A stretch of DNA of 64,000 nt from Alphaproteobacteria bacterium (lineage in GTDB: Bacteria; Pseudomonadota; Alphaproteobacteria; Rhodospirillales; Casp-alpha2): positions 431,238 to 495,237 of the forward strand of contig JAJRRU010000010.1 of the NCBI GenBank assembly GCA_024279135.1, written 5' to 3'. A program made the translations under genes and the position numbers. How positions within the stretch are numbered: position 1 is the stretch's first letter; each line of letters starts with the position of its first letter. The notes under the pieces are model-generated. The model was not told the DNA's origin. It ran no database searches and worked only from the letters and a program-made list of their open reading frames with translations. Positions 48,910-57,087 of this stretch are shown here, one piece after another.

Positions 48910-50001
48910 ATGAAAAATAGTAATTTATCTAAGTCACTGTTAATATGGTACGATTCAAACAAACGCGATTTACCATGGCGAAGCACGAAAGCAACACCAT
49001 ACAATGTATGGCTGTCTGAAGTAATGTTGCAGCAAACCACGGTGGTAACCGTGATCCCACGTTACACATCGTTTCTTGAACGCTGGCCGGATGTACGCGC
49101 ACTGGCCGGTGCATCAATCGATGATGTGCTGCACGAATGGCAGGGGCTGGGGTATTATGCACGGGCGCGGAACCTGCATCGCTGTGCCAGGGTTGTGGTC
49201 GAACAATACGGTGGCGTTTTTCCAGATGATGAAGCCGCCCTAAAAACCTTGCCCGGCATCGGCGATTATACCGCCGCAGCCATCGTAGCCATCGCGTTTG
49301 GCAATTTCTCCACACCCGTAGATGGCAATATCATCCGGGTTATTTCCCGACTGGAAGGGCTGGAACAGGTCATGCCAGCGGGCAAGGGCGCGGTACGGAT
49401 GCGCATGGCAGAACTGGTGCCAGCCAAACGGCCGGGAGATTTTGTGCAAGGCCTGATGGATTTGGGTTCCATGGTTTGTACGGTGCGAAAACCTGACTGT
49501 CCGGCTTGTCCATGGGGTAGTACGAGGGGTAGTACGAGGGGCAGTGCGAGAGCCGGGCCGTGTCGCGCGCGGGCCGGGGGTAAGCCACAAAGCTATCCGC
49601 GCAAGGCTGCGAAAAAACCCAGACCGACCCGATATGGGGTGATATTCTGGTTGGTGGATCAGGCCGGGCGTGTGATGACGCGGCGCCGTGACGAGACGGG
49701 CCTGCTCGGTGGAATGATGGAATTTCCGTCCACACCATGGCGCGAACAGGACTGGACGCACGAAGATGTATTATCAAATGTCCCGGTAGCAGGAGCAGGG
49801 CTGGACTGGCAGGACGTACCGGGAACCGTCCGCCATACATTTACACATTTTCATCTGGAACTGCGTATCCTCAAAGGCCATCTTTCGAGCATGCCAGAAA
49901 CGGCGCATGACCACGCGATCTGGTCGGTACCGCACGATTTTGTCGATCTGGCTCTGCCAACGGTTATGAAAAAAGTCGCCAAGCTGGTTTATTCGTCGTA
50001 G
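48910..50001 (+). CDS. mutY: A/G-specific adenine glycosylase MutY with repeat insertion in the Fe-S loop
   Basis: MutY removes adenine mispaired with 8-oxoguanine. The 363-residue protein keeps catalytic Glu37 (LSEVMLQQT) and Asp138 ([14 protein letters not shown]) after the helix-hairpin-helix [12 protein letters not shown], and a C-terminal NUDIX-like lesion-recognition domain (from about residue 235). The four cluster cysteines are Cys190, Cys197, Cys200 and Cys218, spaced C-x6-C-x2-C-x17-C instead of the standard x5 last gap. The extra 12 residues are [12 protein letters not shown], encoded by three 12-bp repeats. The start ATG 48910 lacks a clear ribosome-binding site. The first codons lie in AT-rich DNA like the preceding spacer. 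The 3' end overlaps the convergent apt gene by 13 bases. Confidence 0.92.
   Translation: MKNSNLSKSLLIWYDSNKRDLPWRSTKATPYNVWLSEVMLQQTTVVTVIPRYTSFLERWPDVRALAGASIDDVLHEWQGLGYYARARNLHRCARVVVEQYGGVFPDDEAALKTLPGIGDYTAAAIVAIAFGNFSTPVDGNIIRVISRLEGLEQVMPAGKGAVRMRMAELVPAKRPGDFVQGLMDLGSMVCTVRKPDCPACPWGSTRGSTRGSARAGPCRARAGGKPQSYPRKAAKKPRPTRYGVIFWLVDQAGRVMTRRRDETGLLGGMMEFPSTPWREQDWTHEDVLSNVPVAGAGLDWQDVPGTVRHTFTHFHLELRILKGHLSSMPETAHDHAIWSVPHDFVDLALPTVMKKVAKLVYSS
49516..49551 (+). repeat. Three 12-bp tandem repeats inside mutY
   Basis: GGTAGTACGAGG occurs twice, followed by the variant GGCAGTGCGAGA, giving GSTR, GSTR and GSAR in frame between the third and fourth cluster cysteines. Removal of the 36 bases would restore the usual five-residue gap exactly. 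Confidence 0.9.
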
Positions 50002-50507
50002 GCAATCAGGGCGTCGAACGGAATATCACCGAGTTTTTTCCGGCCACTCAAAAACGTCAGTTCGATGATACAGGCCGCACCGACCACATCGGCTCCGGCT
50101 TGTTTAAACAACGCTTGTGACGCTTTCATGGTGCCGCCAGTCGCCAGTAAATCATCCACGATAACCACCCGGTCACCCGGTTGTACGGCGTCATGCTGGA
50201 TCTGGATGGTATCGGTACCGTATTCCAGATCATATTCGTGGCTGATGGTATCGCCGGGTAATTTGTTTTCCTTGCGAACCATGATGAACCCGAGACCCAG
50301 TTTCAGGGCCAGTGGGGCAGCGATCAGAAACCCGCGGGACTCGATGCCGGCAAGGACGGCAGGATTATGACGGGTAACCGTCTTGGCCATTCGGCCCATG
50401 GCGACCTGCCATGCATCGGGGTGGGCCAGAAGGGTGGAGATATCGTAAAATAAAATGCCGGGTTTGGGAAAGTCGGGGATGGTACGAATGTGGTCTTTTA
50501 GGTCCAT
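49989..50507 (-). CDS. apt: Adenine phosphoribosyltransferase
   Basis: Apt salvages adenine to AMP using PRPP. The 172-residue protein has the PRPP-binding loop [18 protein letters not shown] and the N-terminal [18 protein letters not shown] segment typical for Apt, and [14 protein letters not shown]. The length is standard. It converges with mutY, overlapping 13 bases at the 3' end, and is divergent from the aminotransferase gene. Confidence 0.95.
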   Translation of the reverse strand: MDLKDHIRTIPDFPKPGILFYDISTLLAHPDAWQVAMGRMAKTVTRHNPAVLAGIESRGFLIAAPLALKLGLGFIMVRKENKLPGDTISHEYDLEYGTDTIQIQHDAVQPGDRVVIVDDLLATGGTMKASQALFKQAGADVVGAACIIELTFLSGRKKLGDIPFDALIAYDE

Positions 50508-50639
50508 TATTTAGAATCCGTTGGTTGTTTCGGTGGAACCTTACAGAGATATTGAGCCATTGACAATATTGCTGCTTGAGCGTGTGTCAGTTAGGTGTAT
50601 CTTTTCCGTAAAATACAATTTCATATTGGAGTCTGCTCA

Positions 50640-51977
50640 ATGACACACGTATTTGGCCGCAATCTTCGAGAGAGCCTGCCTGTTGCGGCAAAAGGCGATG
50701 GCATCTGTTTGATCGATACCAACGGCAAGCGCTACATCGATGCATCCGGCGGGGCTGCGGTTTCGTGTCTCGGGCATTCAGACCCGGATGTTATCGCCGC
50801 CATCAAGGATCAACTGGATAAAGTGGCGTTTGCCCATACCAGCTTTTTTACATCACAACCGGCCGAAGATCTGGCTGACTTTCTGATCGATGCCGCGCCC
50901 GAGGGTATCGCCATGACGTATTTTGTATCCGGTGGCTCGGAAGCTGTGGAGGCTGCCTTATTGATGGCGCGTCAGTATTTCTTTGAACGGGGTGAAACAT
51001 CGCGTAAACATTTTATTTCCCGCCGTCAAAGCTACCACGGAAATACGGTTGGCGCGTTATCGGTTGGCACCAGTCCGTTCAGAAGGGGGGCAGTCGAGCC
51101 GTTATTGTTCGAGACGTCGCAAATTTCTCCGTGTTATGCCTATCGCTACAAAGATAATGATGAAAGTGAATACGAATACGGCCAACGGATCGCCAATGAA
51201 CTGGACGCCGAAATCAGACGTGTGGGGGCTGAGAATGTCTGCGCCTTCGTGGCAGAAACCGTGAGCGGGGCGGCAATCGGAGTTGTGCCGCCAGTGGCGG
51301 GATATTTCAAACGAATTCGTGAGATTTGCACGGAACACGGAATTCTGCTGATCCTGGATGAGGTCATGTGCGGCATGGGGCGTACCGGCACGTTGTTTGC
51401 CTGTGAACAGGATGGTATTGCACCCGATATGGTAACAATGGCCAAGGGGCTTGGTGCCGGGTATCAGCCGATCGGCGCCCTGATGGTCTCCGGGGAAATT
51501 TTCACGACCATTCGCGATGGTTTTGGCGGGTTTCGCCATAGCCATACCTATATGGGTCACCCGACCGCGTGTGCCGCCGCACTGGCCGTACAAAAAGTTA
51601 TTCGAGAGCGCGGCTTGCTCGAGAATGTCATGGTTCAGGGTGAAAACTTTCGCCAGGCCCTGATGGAGCGGTTGGGGAATCAGCCGTGGCTTGGTGACAT
51701 CCGCGGTCGTGGTTTATTTTGCGGTGTGGAACTGGTCGCGGACAGGGCTACAAAGGAACCGTTTGATCCGGCGTTGAAACTCCATGATCTGATTAAACAC
51801 GAGACCATGAAGCGCGGGCTGATCTGTTATCCCGGCGGTGGCACGGCAGATGGCAGTCGGGGTAATCACGTATTGTTGGCTCCGCCGTTTATCGTCACCG
51901 AGGATGACGTCAAGGAAATTGCCAGTCGACTGGGTGATTCCATTGAAGCCGCCATAGCCCAATTGCCCGTCGCGTGA
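50640..51977 (+). CDS. Class III PLP-dependent aminotransferase
   Basis: The 445-residue enzyme has the fold-type I features: GSEAVEAALLMARQYF, the SYHGNTVGALSVG loop, LILDEVMCGMGRTG with the PLP-pyridine Asp, and the lysine in MAKGLGAGYQPIGA. Its overall look is that of omega-aminotransferases acting on beta- or omega-amino acids or on amines. ATG 50640 follows GGAG at the correct distance. The stop overlaps the GTG start of the beta-keto-acid cleavage enzyme by four bases, so its product could be a beta-keto acid that the next enzyme cleaves. Confidence 0.85.
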   Translation: MTHVFGRNLRESLPVAAKGDGICLIDTNGKRYIDASGGAAVSCLGHSDPDVIAAIKDQLDKVAFAHTSFFTSQPAEDLADFLIDAAPEGIAMTYFVSGGSEAVEAALLMARQYFFERGETSRKHFISRRQSYHGNTVGALSVGTSPFRRGAVEPLLFETSQISPCYAYRYKDNDESEYEYGQRIANELDAEIRRVGAENVCAFVAETVSGAAIGVVPPVAGYFKRIREICTEHGILLILDEVMCGMGRTGTLFACEQDGIAPDMVTMAKGLGAGYQPIGALMVSGEIFTTIRDGFGGFRHSHTYMGHPTACAAALAVQKVIRERGLLENVMVQGENFRQALMERLGNQPWLGDIRGRGLFCGVELVADRATKEPFDPALKLHDLIKHETMKRGLICYPGGGTADGSRGNHVLLAPPFIVTEDDVKEIASRLGDSIEAAIAQLPVA

Positions 51978-52810
51978 AGAACTGGTCACCCCTGATCATC
52001 ACCGTGGCCCCCAATGGGGCGCGTAAAACCAAAATCGATCATCCGGCTATACCATTAAGTCCGGCGGAGTGTGCCCGTGAAGCGGTGGTGTGCCGGGATG
52101 CCGGGGCGGCAATGATCCACCTGCATGTGCGCGATGGGCAGGCAAAACATTCGCTCGATGGTGGACTGTATCGGCAATCCATCGATGCGGTGCGTGAGGC
52201 GGTTGGCGATGATCTGATTATTCAGGCAACAACCGAAGCCGTCGGCATGTATAGCCCACTTGAGCAAATGAACATGGTGCGCCAGGTTCGCCCGGAAGCG
52301 ATCTCCACGGCGGTCAGGGAATTGATCTCCGATCACGCGGCAGAGGGGCAGGCGTCTGAATTTTATCACTGGGCGGCACAGGAAAAAATTGCTGTGCAGT
52401 ATATTCTGTATGATGGGGCGGATGTTCTCCGGCTGGCTGATTTGAATAATCGTGGCGTGGTGCCGGGAAAACGACTTTCGGTGTTATATGTTCTGGGCCG
52501 CTATAGCGCGGGACAGCGCTCTGAGCCAGCGGACCTCATACCATTTGTAAACGCCACCGCTGAGGCGGATGTGGACTGGTGCTGGAGCATGTGCGCCTTC
52601 GGGCATCTGGAAGGGGCGTGTGCCCTTAATGCCGCCACGCTTGGTGGGCATGTGCGGGTCGGGTTCGAGAATAACATGTTTCTCAATGATGGCTCACAAG
52701 CCACCGGAAACGCCGATCTGATTTCACAGGTCAAATATGGCTCGGACCTGTTGGGCCGACCCGTAGCTACCGCGTCTCAGGCACGGGAACTTTTTGCCAG
52801 TTCTTTTTAA
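51974..52810 (+). CDS. Beta-keto acid cleavage enzyme (BKACE, DUF849)
   Basis: BKACE proteins are zinc enzymes that react a beta-keto acid with acetyl-CoA to give acetoacetate and a new acyl-CoA. The 278-residue protein has IITVAPNGARKTK at the start, the zinc site HLHVRDG (His49, His51) and late VRVGFENNMFLNDG with the conserved Glu. GTG 51974 is the start because it overlaps the aminotransferase stop (GTGA). Family members cleave 3-keto-5-aminohexanoate, dehydrocarnitine and others; the coupled aminotransferase suggests an amino-acid derived substrate here. Confidence 0.88.
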   Translation: MKNWSPLIITVAPNGARKTKIDHPAIPLSPAECAREAVVCRDAGAAMIHLHVRDGQAKHSLDGGLYRQSIDAVREAVGDDLIIQATTEAVGMYSPLEQMNMVRQVRPEAISTAVRELISDHAAEGQASEFYHWAAQEKIAVQYILYDGADVLRLADLNNRGVVPGKRLSVLYVLGRYSAGQRSEPADLIPFVNATAEADVDWCWSMCAFGHLEGACALNAATLGGHVRVGFENNMFLNDGSQATGNADLISQVKYGSDLLGRPVATASQARELFASSF

Positions 52811-52811
52811 T

Positions 52812-52851
52812 CCATAAAAGAAAAGCGCCACACCTTGTGGGGTGCGGCGCT
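52812..52851 (-). terminator. Rho-independent terminator of the cytochrome c gene
   Basis: On the minus strand the hairpin (52825-52834 pairing with 52841-52850, one A-C mismatch) is followed by TTTTCTTTTATGG. It lies 36 bases after the cytochrome stop and just beyond the end of the convergent BKACE gene. Confidence 0.8.
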
Positions 52852-52886
52852 GGCCTTGAATATAGTAACCGCGAATTCCGGTTAAA

Positions 52887-53261
52887 TTAATTGGTTTTCA
52901 GGAATTCGATAATGGCGGCACGCTGGGCAGGTTTTTTCAGACCGGCAAAACCCATTTTGGTTCCTTTGAGGAATTTTTTCGGTTTGGTCAGGAACGCGTC
53001 CAGGGTTGCTTCATCCCAGGTCAGGCCTGAGGCTTTCATAGCCTTGGAATACTTGAAGCCTTCAACGGAGGCGGCCGCTCTGCCCACAACGCCGTACAGG
53101 TTCGGGCCGACTTTGTTTTTGCCACCCTCTTTGACGGTGTGACAGGCTTTGCATTTTTTAAAAATTTTTGCGCCATCTTCAGCCGCAAAAGCGGGGCTGC
53201 CTGGAAGGCCGATCAGGCTGACAGCAGCAATAGCGAGAGATGCGATAAGGGTCTTTTTCAT
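52887..53261 (-). CDS. Periplasmic class I c-type cytochrome
   Basis: The 124-residue protein has a signal peptide ([20 protein letters not shown], cleavage near AFA), a haem site CKACH (about residues 36-40) and the axial Met in [12 protein letters not shown], the layout of mitochondrial-like cytochrome c2 electron carriers. The mature part is about 98 residues and lysine-rich around the haem edge, as expected for docking to oxidases. A molybdopterin oxidoreductase lies upstream on the same strand, 169 bases away, but no evidence shows they work together. Confidence 0.93.
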   Translation of the reverse strand: MKKTLIASLAIAAVSLIGLPGSPAFAAEDGAKIFKKCKACHTVKEGGKNKVGPNLYGVVGRAAASVEGFKYSKAMKASGLTWDEATLDAFLTKPKKFLKGTKMGFAGLKKPAQRAAIIEFLKTN

Positions 53262-53430
53262 TGATAGTTTCCTCGGCTAGTCGTTTTGGTGAAAAAATTG
53301 AAATTCGCTGAAGTATTCATATAGGACCGGAATAAATTTATCAACCCAACTAATAGTAAAGATATTGGTTTTGATTTTATTCATGAATAAAGGCAATTTA
53401 GTGGCGTCTTTAAAGAATTTCTAGGGTGCC

Positions 53431-55512
53431 TTAAAGAGGTTTAATCCAGATAGCTGTATCGTGGAAGGATACACCACCCTTGGGTGCAACGGCCTCGGCA
53501 CTGGTCAGCACATTGATACCCATGTTGTCATCGAAAGCATGGTTGGGCCAGATACCTTCGCAAATCACCACGCCTTGCTGTAGCCCGTCGAAATATTTGG
53601 CATGTAAACAAACCGAGCCCTGCCGGTTACCGATCCTCACCCGCTGGCCGTCGAGCACGCCCAGGTCGGCGGCATCATCAGGCTGGATTAAAATTTCAGG
53701 CCGCCCCTCGCGTGCCATCGACGAGGGGGTTTCGGTAAAGCTGGAGTTCAGGAATGAGCGGGCCGGTGCGGTTACCAGACGGAACGGCATATCCGGGCTG
53801 GCCGTATCTATAATATCCCAATGATCGGGCAGGCCAGGCATGTCATTAACGACATCATCGGGCACGAAGCCTCGGGGGGTGCAGCCCGGCCAGTCGGGCT
53901 TGAAGCGAAATTTACCATCCGGGTGGGCGAAACCATGGCTGAAGTGGGCTTCCTCGAATGGGGGCTGGCAATCGAGCCAGTGATTTTCTTCAAGTCCCTC
54001 AAGCGTGCCCCGGTTCGAGGCCCGTAATGTAGCGTCAATCAGTTCGCGAGGGCTCATCTCGAAGCCGGGGTGCTCTGCGCCCAGACGTTTGGCCAGATCG
54101 CATATAACCTGGTGGTTGGAGCGGCACTGCGGTGGACCATCAATAATTTTCGGGCCAAACAATATGTGCTGGTGTCCACCCCCTTTGTACAGATCATCGT
54201 GTTCAACAAACATGGTCGCTGGTAAAACGATGTCGGCAACCTGGGCCGTTTCGGTCATGAATTGTTCGTGTACACAGACAAACAGATCGGGCCGGGAAAA
54301 ACCCTCATGAACTTTCGTGAGGTCTGGGGCCACCGACAGGGGATTGGTGTTCTGGATGAACATTGCCGTAACCGGCGGACCGTTTTTTAATGCTTCACTG
54401 TCGCCACACAGGACCGCCCCGATGCGCGACTGATCCATAACACGAACGCCAGGGTCACGCCGGTCGGTGCCTTCGATCAGGCTGCAATCCAGACCGAAAA
54501 TGCCGCCGTTGTTGTGGAAGGCGCCACCGCCTTCGTGCTGCCAGGCCCCGCTGACTACGGCGATAGACGCCGCGGCGTGCATATTGTGGGCACCATTACG
54601 ACTGCGTGAAAACCCATACCCGAGGCGGAAATATGTCTTCGGTGTCTCGCCGATCATGGTGGCAAATTTTTCTATATCCGTGACAGAAACGCCACAGATA
54701 GACGATGCCCACTGTGGCGTGCGGCTCGACAGGTGATCTTCCAACTCATCGGGCGCGTCGCTAAATTGCGCCATATAGGCCCGGTCGGCATAACCATCAC
54801 GGAACAATACATGCATCACGCCACAGGCCAGTGCGCCGTCCGTGCCGGGCCTAACGCATAAAAACAGGTCGGCTTTTTTTGCCGTGGCGTTGCGGTATGT
54901 GTCGATGACAATGATCTTTGCCTGGCGATTTTTACGGGCCTTGGTGGCGTGCACCATGACGTTGACCTGGGTGTTTACCGCATTGGTGCCCCAGATGACG
55001 ATCTGGTCAGAGGCGGCCATTTCCCGTGGGTCCGGGCCCATCAGTTTGCCGGTTCCGGCGATAAACCCGGTCCAGGCCGGGGTTATGCAGATGGTGGAAT
55101 GCTGGCCGGAATAACCCTTGGTATGGCGCAGGCGCTCGATGCCGTCGCGCATGACCAGCCCCATGGTTCCGGCATGAAAATAAGGCCAGACGGTCTGCGG
55201 GCCATGGCGTTGTTCGGCTTTCAACAGGGCTTCGGCGGTCTCATCAAGTGCGTCATCCCATGAAATAGCCTGGAATTCAGCCGATTGCGTACCGGGCTTG
55301 CGCCGCAGGGGTGTGAGCAGCCGATCCGGGTGATGGGCACGTTCGGCGTAGCGGGCGACTTTCTCACAGATCACTCCGTCGGTATAGGTGTTATCACCCG
55401 CCCCGCGAATACGCCCGATGCGGGTTGCGCTGATGCGTTCGATCTCCAGCGCACAGGTACTCGGACAGTCATGGGGGCAGGCTGAGAAAACTGACGGAAT
55501 TAGTTTTGAGAT
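53431..55512 (-). CDS. Molybdopterin-dependent oxidoreductase with non-canonical start
   Basis: This 693-residue protein of the DMSO reductase family holds an N-terminal [4Fe-4S] site, Cys12, Cys16, Cys20 and Cys49 (ACPHDCPSTCALEIE), and the bis-MGD domains (IVIWGTNAVNTQVNV; IFIQNTNPLS-like AMFIQNTNPL; a final MGD domain with LGVLDGQRVRIGN). No signal peptide is present, so it is probably cytoplasmic, like related formate dehydrogenase-like or assimilatory enzymes. There is no ATG, GTG or TTG upstream of the cysteine motif; the only one in frame, GTG 55374, would remove three of four cluster ligands. An ideal GGAGGAG (55521-55527) sits eight bases before ATC 55512, so ATC is taken as the start. 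Either this is a rare initiation codon, a mutated ATG or a sequence error. Confidence 0.8.
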   Translation of the reverse strand: MSKLIPSVFSACPHDCPSTCALEIERISATRIGRIRGAGDNTYTDGVICEKVARYAERAHHPDRLLTPLRRKPGTQSAEFQAISWDDALDETAEALLKAEQRHGPQTVWPYFHAGTMGLVMRDGIERLRHTKGYSGQHSTICITPAWTGFIAGTGKLMGPDPREMAASDQIVIWGTNAVNTQVNVMVHATKARKNRQAKIIVIDTYRNATAKKADLFLCVRPGTDGALACGVMHVLFRDGYADRAYMAQFSDAPDELEDHLSSRTPQWASSICGVSVTDIEKFATMIGETPKTYFRLGYGFSRSRNGAHNMHAAASIAVVSGAWQHEGGGAFHNNGGIFGLDCSLIEGTDRRDPGVRVMDQSRIGAVLCGDSEALKNGPPVTAMFIQNTNPLSVAPDLTKVHEGFSRPDLFVCVHEQFMTETAQVADIVLPATMFVEHDDLYKGGGHQHILFGPKIIDGPPQCRSNHQVICDLAKRLGAEHPGFEMSPRELIDATLRASNRGTLEGLEENHWLDCQPPFEEAHFSHGFAHPDGKFRFKPDWPGCTPRGFVPDDVVNDMPGLPDHWDIIDTASPDMPFRLVTAPARSFLNSSFTETPSSMAREGRPEILIQPDDAADLGVLDGQRVRIGNRQGSVCLHAKYFDGLQQGVVICEGIWPNHAFDDNMGINVLTSAEAVAPKGGVSFHDTAIWIKPL

Positions 55513-55626
55513 ATCTGGAACTCCTCCAGGCTATTGAATTTTGTTCGCAGCTTGATTTTAGTTAAGTGTATTTTGCCAAGATTGTGTCAGGTTTGCACGA
55601 AGAACAATGAAACAGGGCAGGCTATA

Positions 55627-56097
55627 ATGAAAATTACGGACGCACTATACGGTGAACACGGGATGTTTTATCCTGTGTTTGATTATGTCGAATCTGTCAT
55701 GCGGGCAAGTCCTGAATTGAACGATTTGAAATCCATGGTGAAAATTTTCAAGCAAATGATTGTTTCCCATGCGGCTCTGGAAGAAGAGATTCTTTTCCCT
55801 GCCCTGGAGGCCCAACTCGGTCAGGCCGGTCCGTTAACGGTTATGCGGGCTGAACATAACCAGATAGATGATTTCCTGGATGCAATCCTGGAGGCCGAGA
55901 ACGTGGATGTTCTGTCCGGAAATTTAAGTGATTTAATTGCGCTGTTGAGGGCTCATTTCGCAAAGGAGGAGCAGGTCTTGTTTGTGATCGCACAGAAAGT
56001 TCTCGATGAACAGACACAAATGGAACTTGCCGATCGGTGGAGCGAACATCGCGGGGTCACCGTTTCGAGTACCGATAAAAAAACTTGTTTCGGGTAA
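55627..56097 (+). CDS. Hemerythrin-domain protein
   Basis: The 156-residue protein folds as a helical bundle with the expected metal ligands: His in GEHGMFYP, His and Glu in HAALEEEILFPAL, His in MRAEHNQIDDF and His/Glu in LRAHFAKEEQVLF. Hemerythrin domains bind a di-iron centre and oxygen or NO. ATG 55627 follows GGGCAGGC and is preferred over the earlier in-frame start at 55534. It is divergent from the molybdoenzyme, with 114 bases between the starts. Confidence 0.88.
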   Translation: MKITDALYGEHGMFYPVFDYVESVMRASPELNDLKSMVKIFKQMIVSHAALEEEILFPALEAQLGQAGPLTVMRAEHNQIDDFLDAILEAENVDVLSGNLSDLIALLRAHFAKEEQVLFVIAQKVLDEQTQMELADRWSEHRGVTVSSTDKKTCFG

Positions 56098-56101
56098 ATA
56101 A

Positions 56102-56124
56102 AGTACGGAAGTGCTCTAATTTTT
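56102..56124 (+). terminator. Weak terminator-like hairpin after the hemerythrin gene
   Basis: AGTAC and GTGCT form a short five-pair stem around GGAA, followed by CTAATTTTTT. The stem is weak and overlaps the end of the convergent small gene. Confidence 0.3.
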
Positions 56125-56325
56125 TGAATTGAGAGAATCGTGAAGCTCGAAGGCGGCTTCCATCATTTCGATTGCTTTGCGATGTTCTCCCATTTTGCTG
56201 CCGATGGCCGTTGCATCGACCTCCAGGGCCTGGAGAAGAAGTTTCGCAACTTCACGTTTATTCTCATCACATGCCTGTTTGTGGGCTGCTATAATCTTGT
56301 CACTCAAGCGACGCATGACTGCCAT
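56116..56325 (-). CDS. Small helical hypothetical protein
   Basis: A 69-residue, fully helical, charged protein (MAVMRRLSDKIIAAHKQACD at the start) is encoded here. It has no membrane segment or recognised domain. The evidence that it is real is a very good ribosome-binding site, GGGAG, seven bases before the ATG, and a protein-like composition. It converges with the hemerythrin gene. Function unknown. Confidence 0.65.
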   Translation of the reverse strand: MAVMRRLSDKIIAAHKQACDENKREVAKLLLQALEVDATAIGSKMGEHRKAIEMMEAAFELHDSLNSKN

Positions 56326-56514
56326 GTTTGATCTCCCGTATATAACACGTTCGCCACGGTCAATGTCGAGGGCATCCCGCCATTTCCAGCATATTGAGTA
56401 TAGCTTTTTTCAAGACAGGATTGAACAAAATTATGCTTCTGCCGAAGCAAACCGGTTTGATGGCTGCACAAACATCGTGGACCGCAGGTTGGCGAATTTT
56501 ATATATTGGCGCGT

Positions 56515-56820
56515 TCAGCTTTCGAATTCAATGATACTGGGTGCCATAGATTCCCAAAGTTCGCCTGAGGCCATCAGGCAACTAATACCATCCGGGCGTG
56601 TCAGGACAATGGTCCATGTGCCATCGGGCGACGAGTAGACTTCGATCATGCCGCCATTGTGGGAGAGGCCGGCACCGGTGAGTTGCTCGTCATAGGATTG
56701 TTTCAGTTTCTCGGCAACAAGCTGATGTGTTCCACAAACAGATTGTGCAGAAGCTGCGGGAATGAAGGGGATCGATAATAGTATCAGAGCGCCCAACATT
56801 GATATTGTCTTTCTGACCAT
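56515..56820 (-). CDS. Small exported hypothetical protein
   Basis: The 101-residue product has a clear signal peptide (SMLGALILLSIPFIPAASAQ, cleavage near residue 26) and a mature domain with two cysteines (VCGTHQ and GISCLMASG) that could form a disulfide, plus GGMIEVYSSPDGTWTIVLTR, a beta-hairpin-like segment. ATG 56820 follows AAAGGAGCG and is the right start, not the earlier ATG at 56871. Similar short periplasmic proteins occur in alphaproteobacteria without known function. The 190 bases downstream hold nothing that I can name. Confidence 0.75.
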   Translation of the reverse strand: MVRKTISMLGALILLSIPFIPAASAQSVCGTHQLVAEKLKQSYDEQLTGAGLSHNGGMIEVYSSPDGTWTIVLTRPDGISCLMASGELWESMAPSIIEFES

Positions 56821-57041
56821 AACACGCTCCTTTCTTTGTGTTATCACCTTGCCCCAGAGGTGAAGGGTCAACGTTCAGGAAGGGGTTTTCCTGGGGCGTG
56901 GGACTAATACCCAACCTGTATCAATTGTATTATACATGGTTAATTATTAATTAATTATCAATTGAATAAAAATTAATGTGATATATTTTGAAAGAGTAGC
57001 AAATAGGTTATAAAACAAGGGATTATTGGCTGGCTTGTATT

Positions 57042-57072
57042 GTCAGTTTTTCTAAATAAATGAAAATCTGAC
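57042..57072 (+). promoter_or_regulatory. Hairpin in the pyrC leader
   Basis: GTCAG-T-TTTTC (57042-57052) pairs with GAAAA-T-CTGAC (57062-57072) around nine loop bases, 15 bases before the pyrC ATG. The region upstream (56930-57000) is very AT-rich. The stem would hamper or tune translation initiation; pyrimidine control of pyrC by leader structure is known in enterobacteria, but not by this sequence. Confidence 0.4.
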
Positions 57073-57087
57073 GGAAATATTTATTAA

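Noticed and set aside
48786..49040. 84-codon minus-strand frame in the AT-rich spacer running into mutY
   Set aside because: Overlaps the conserved MutY N-terminus and has no clear start; the spacer part may be IS-end debris.
51974..52810. Carnitine breakdown module together with the dimethylglycine-dehydrogenase-like gene
   Set aside because: BKACE members can cleave dehydrocarnitine, but no carnitine dehydrogenase or thioesterase is present, the genes are 6 kb apart across an island, and the coupled aminotransferase does not fit.
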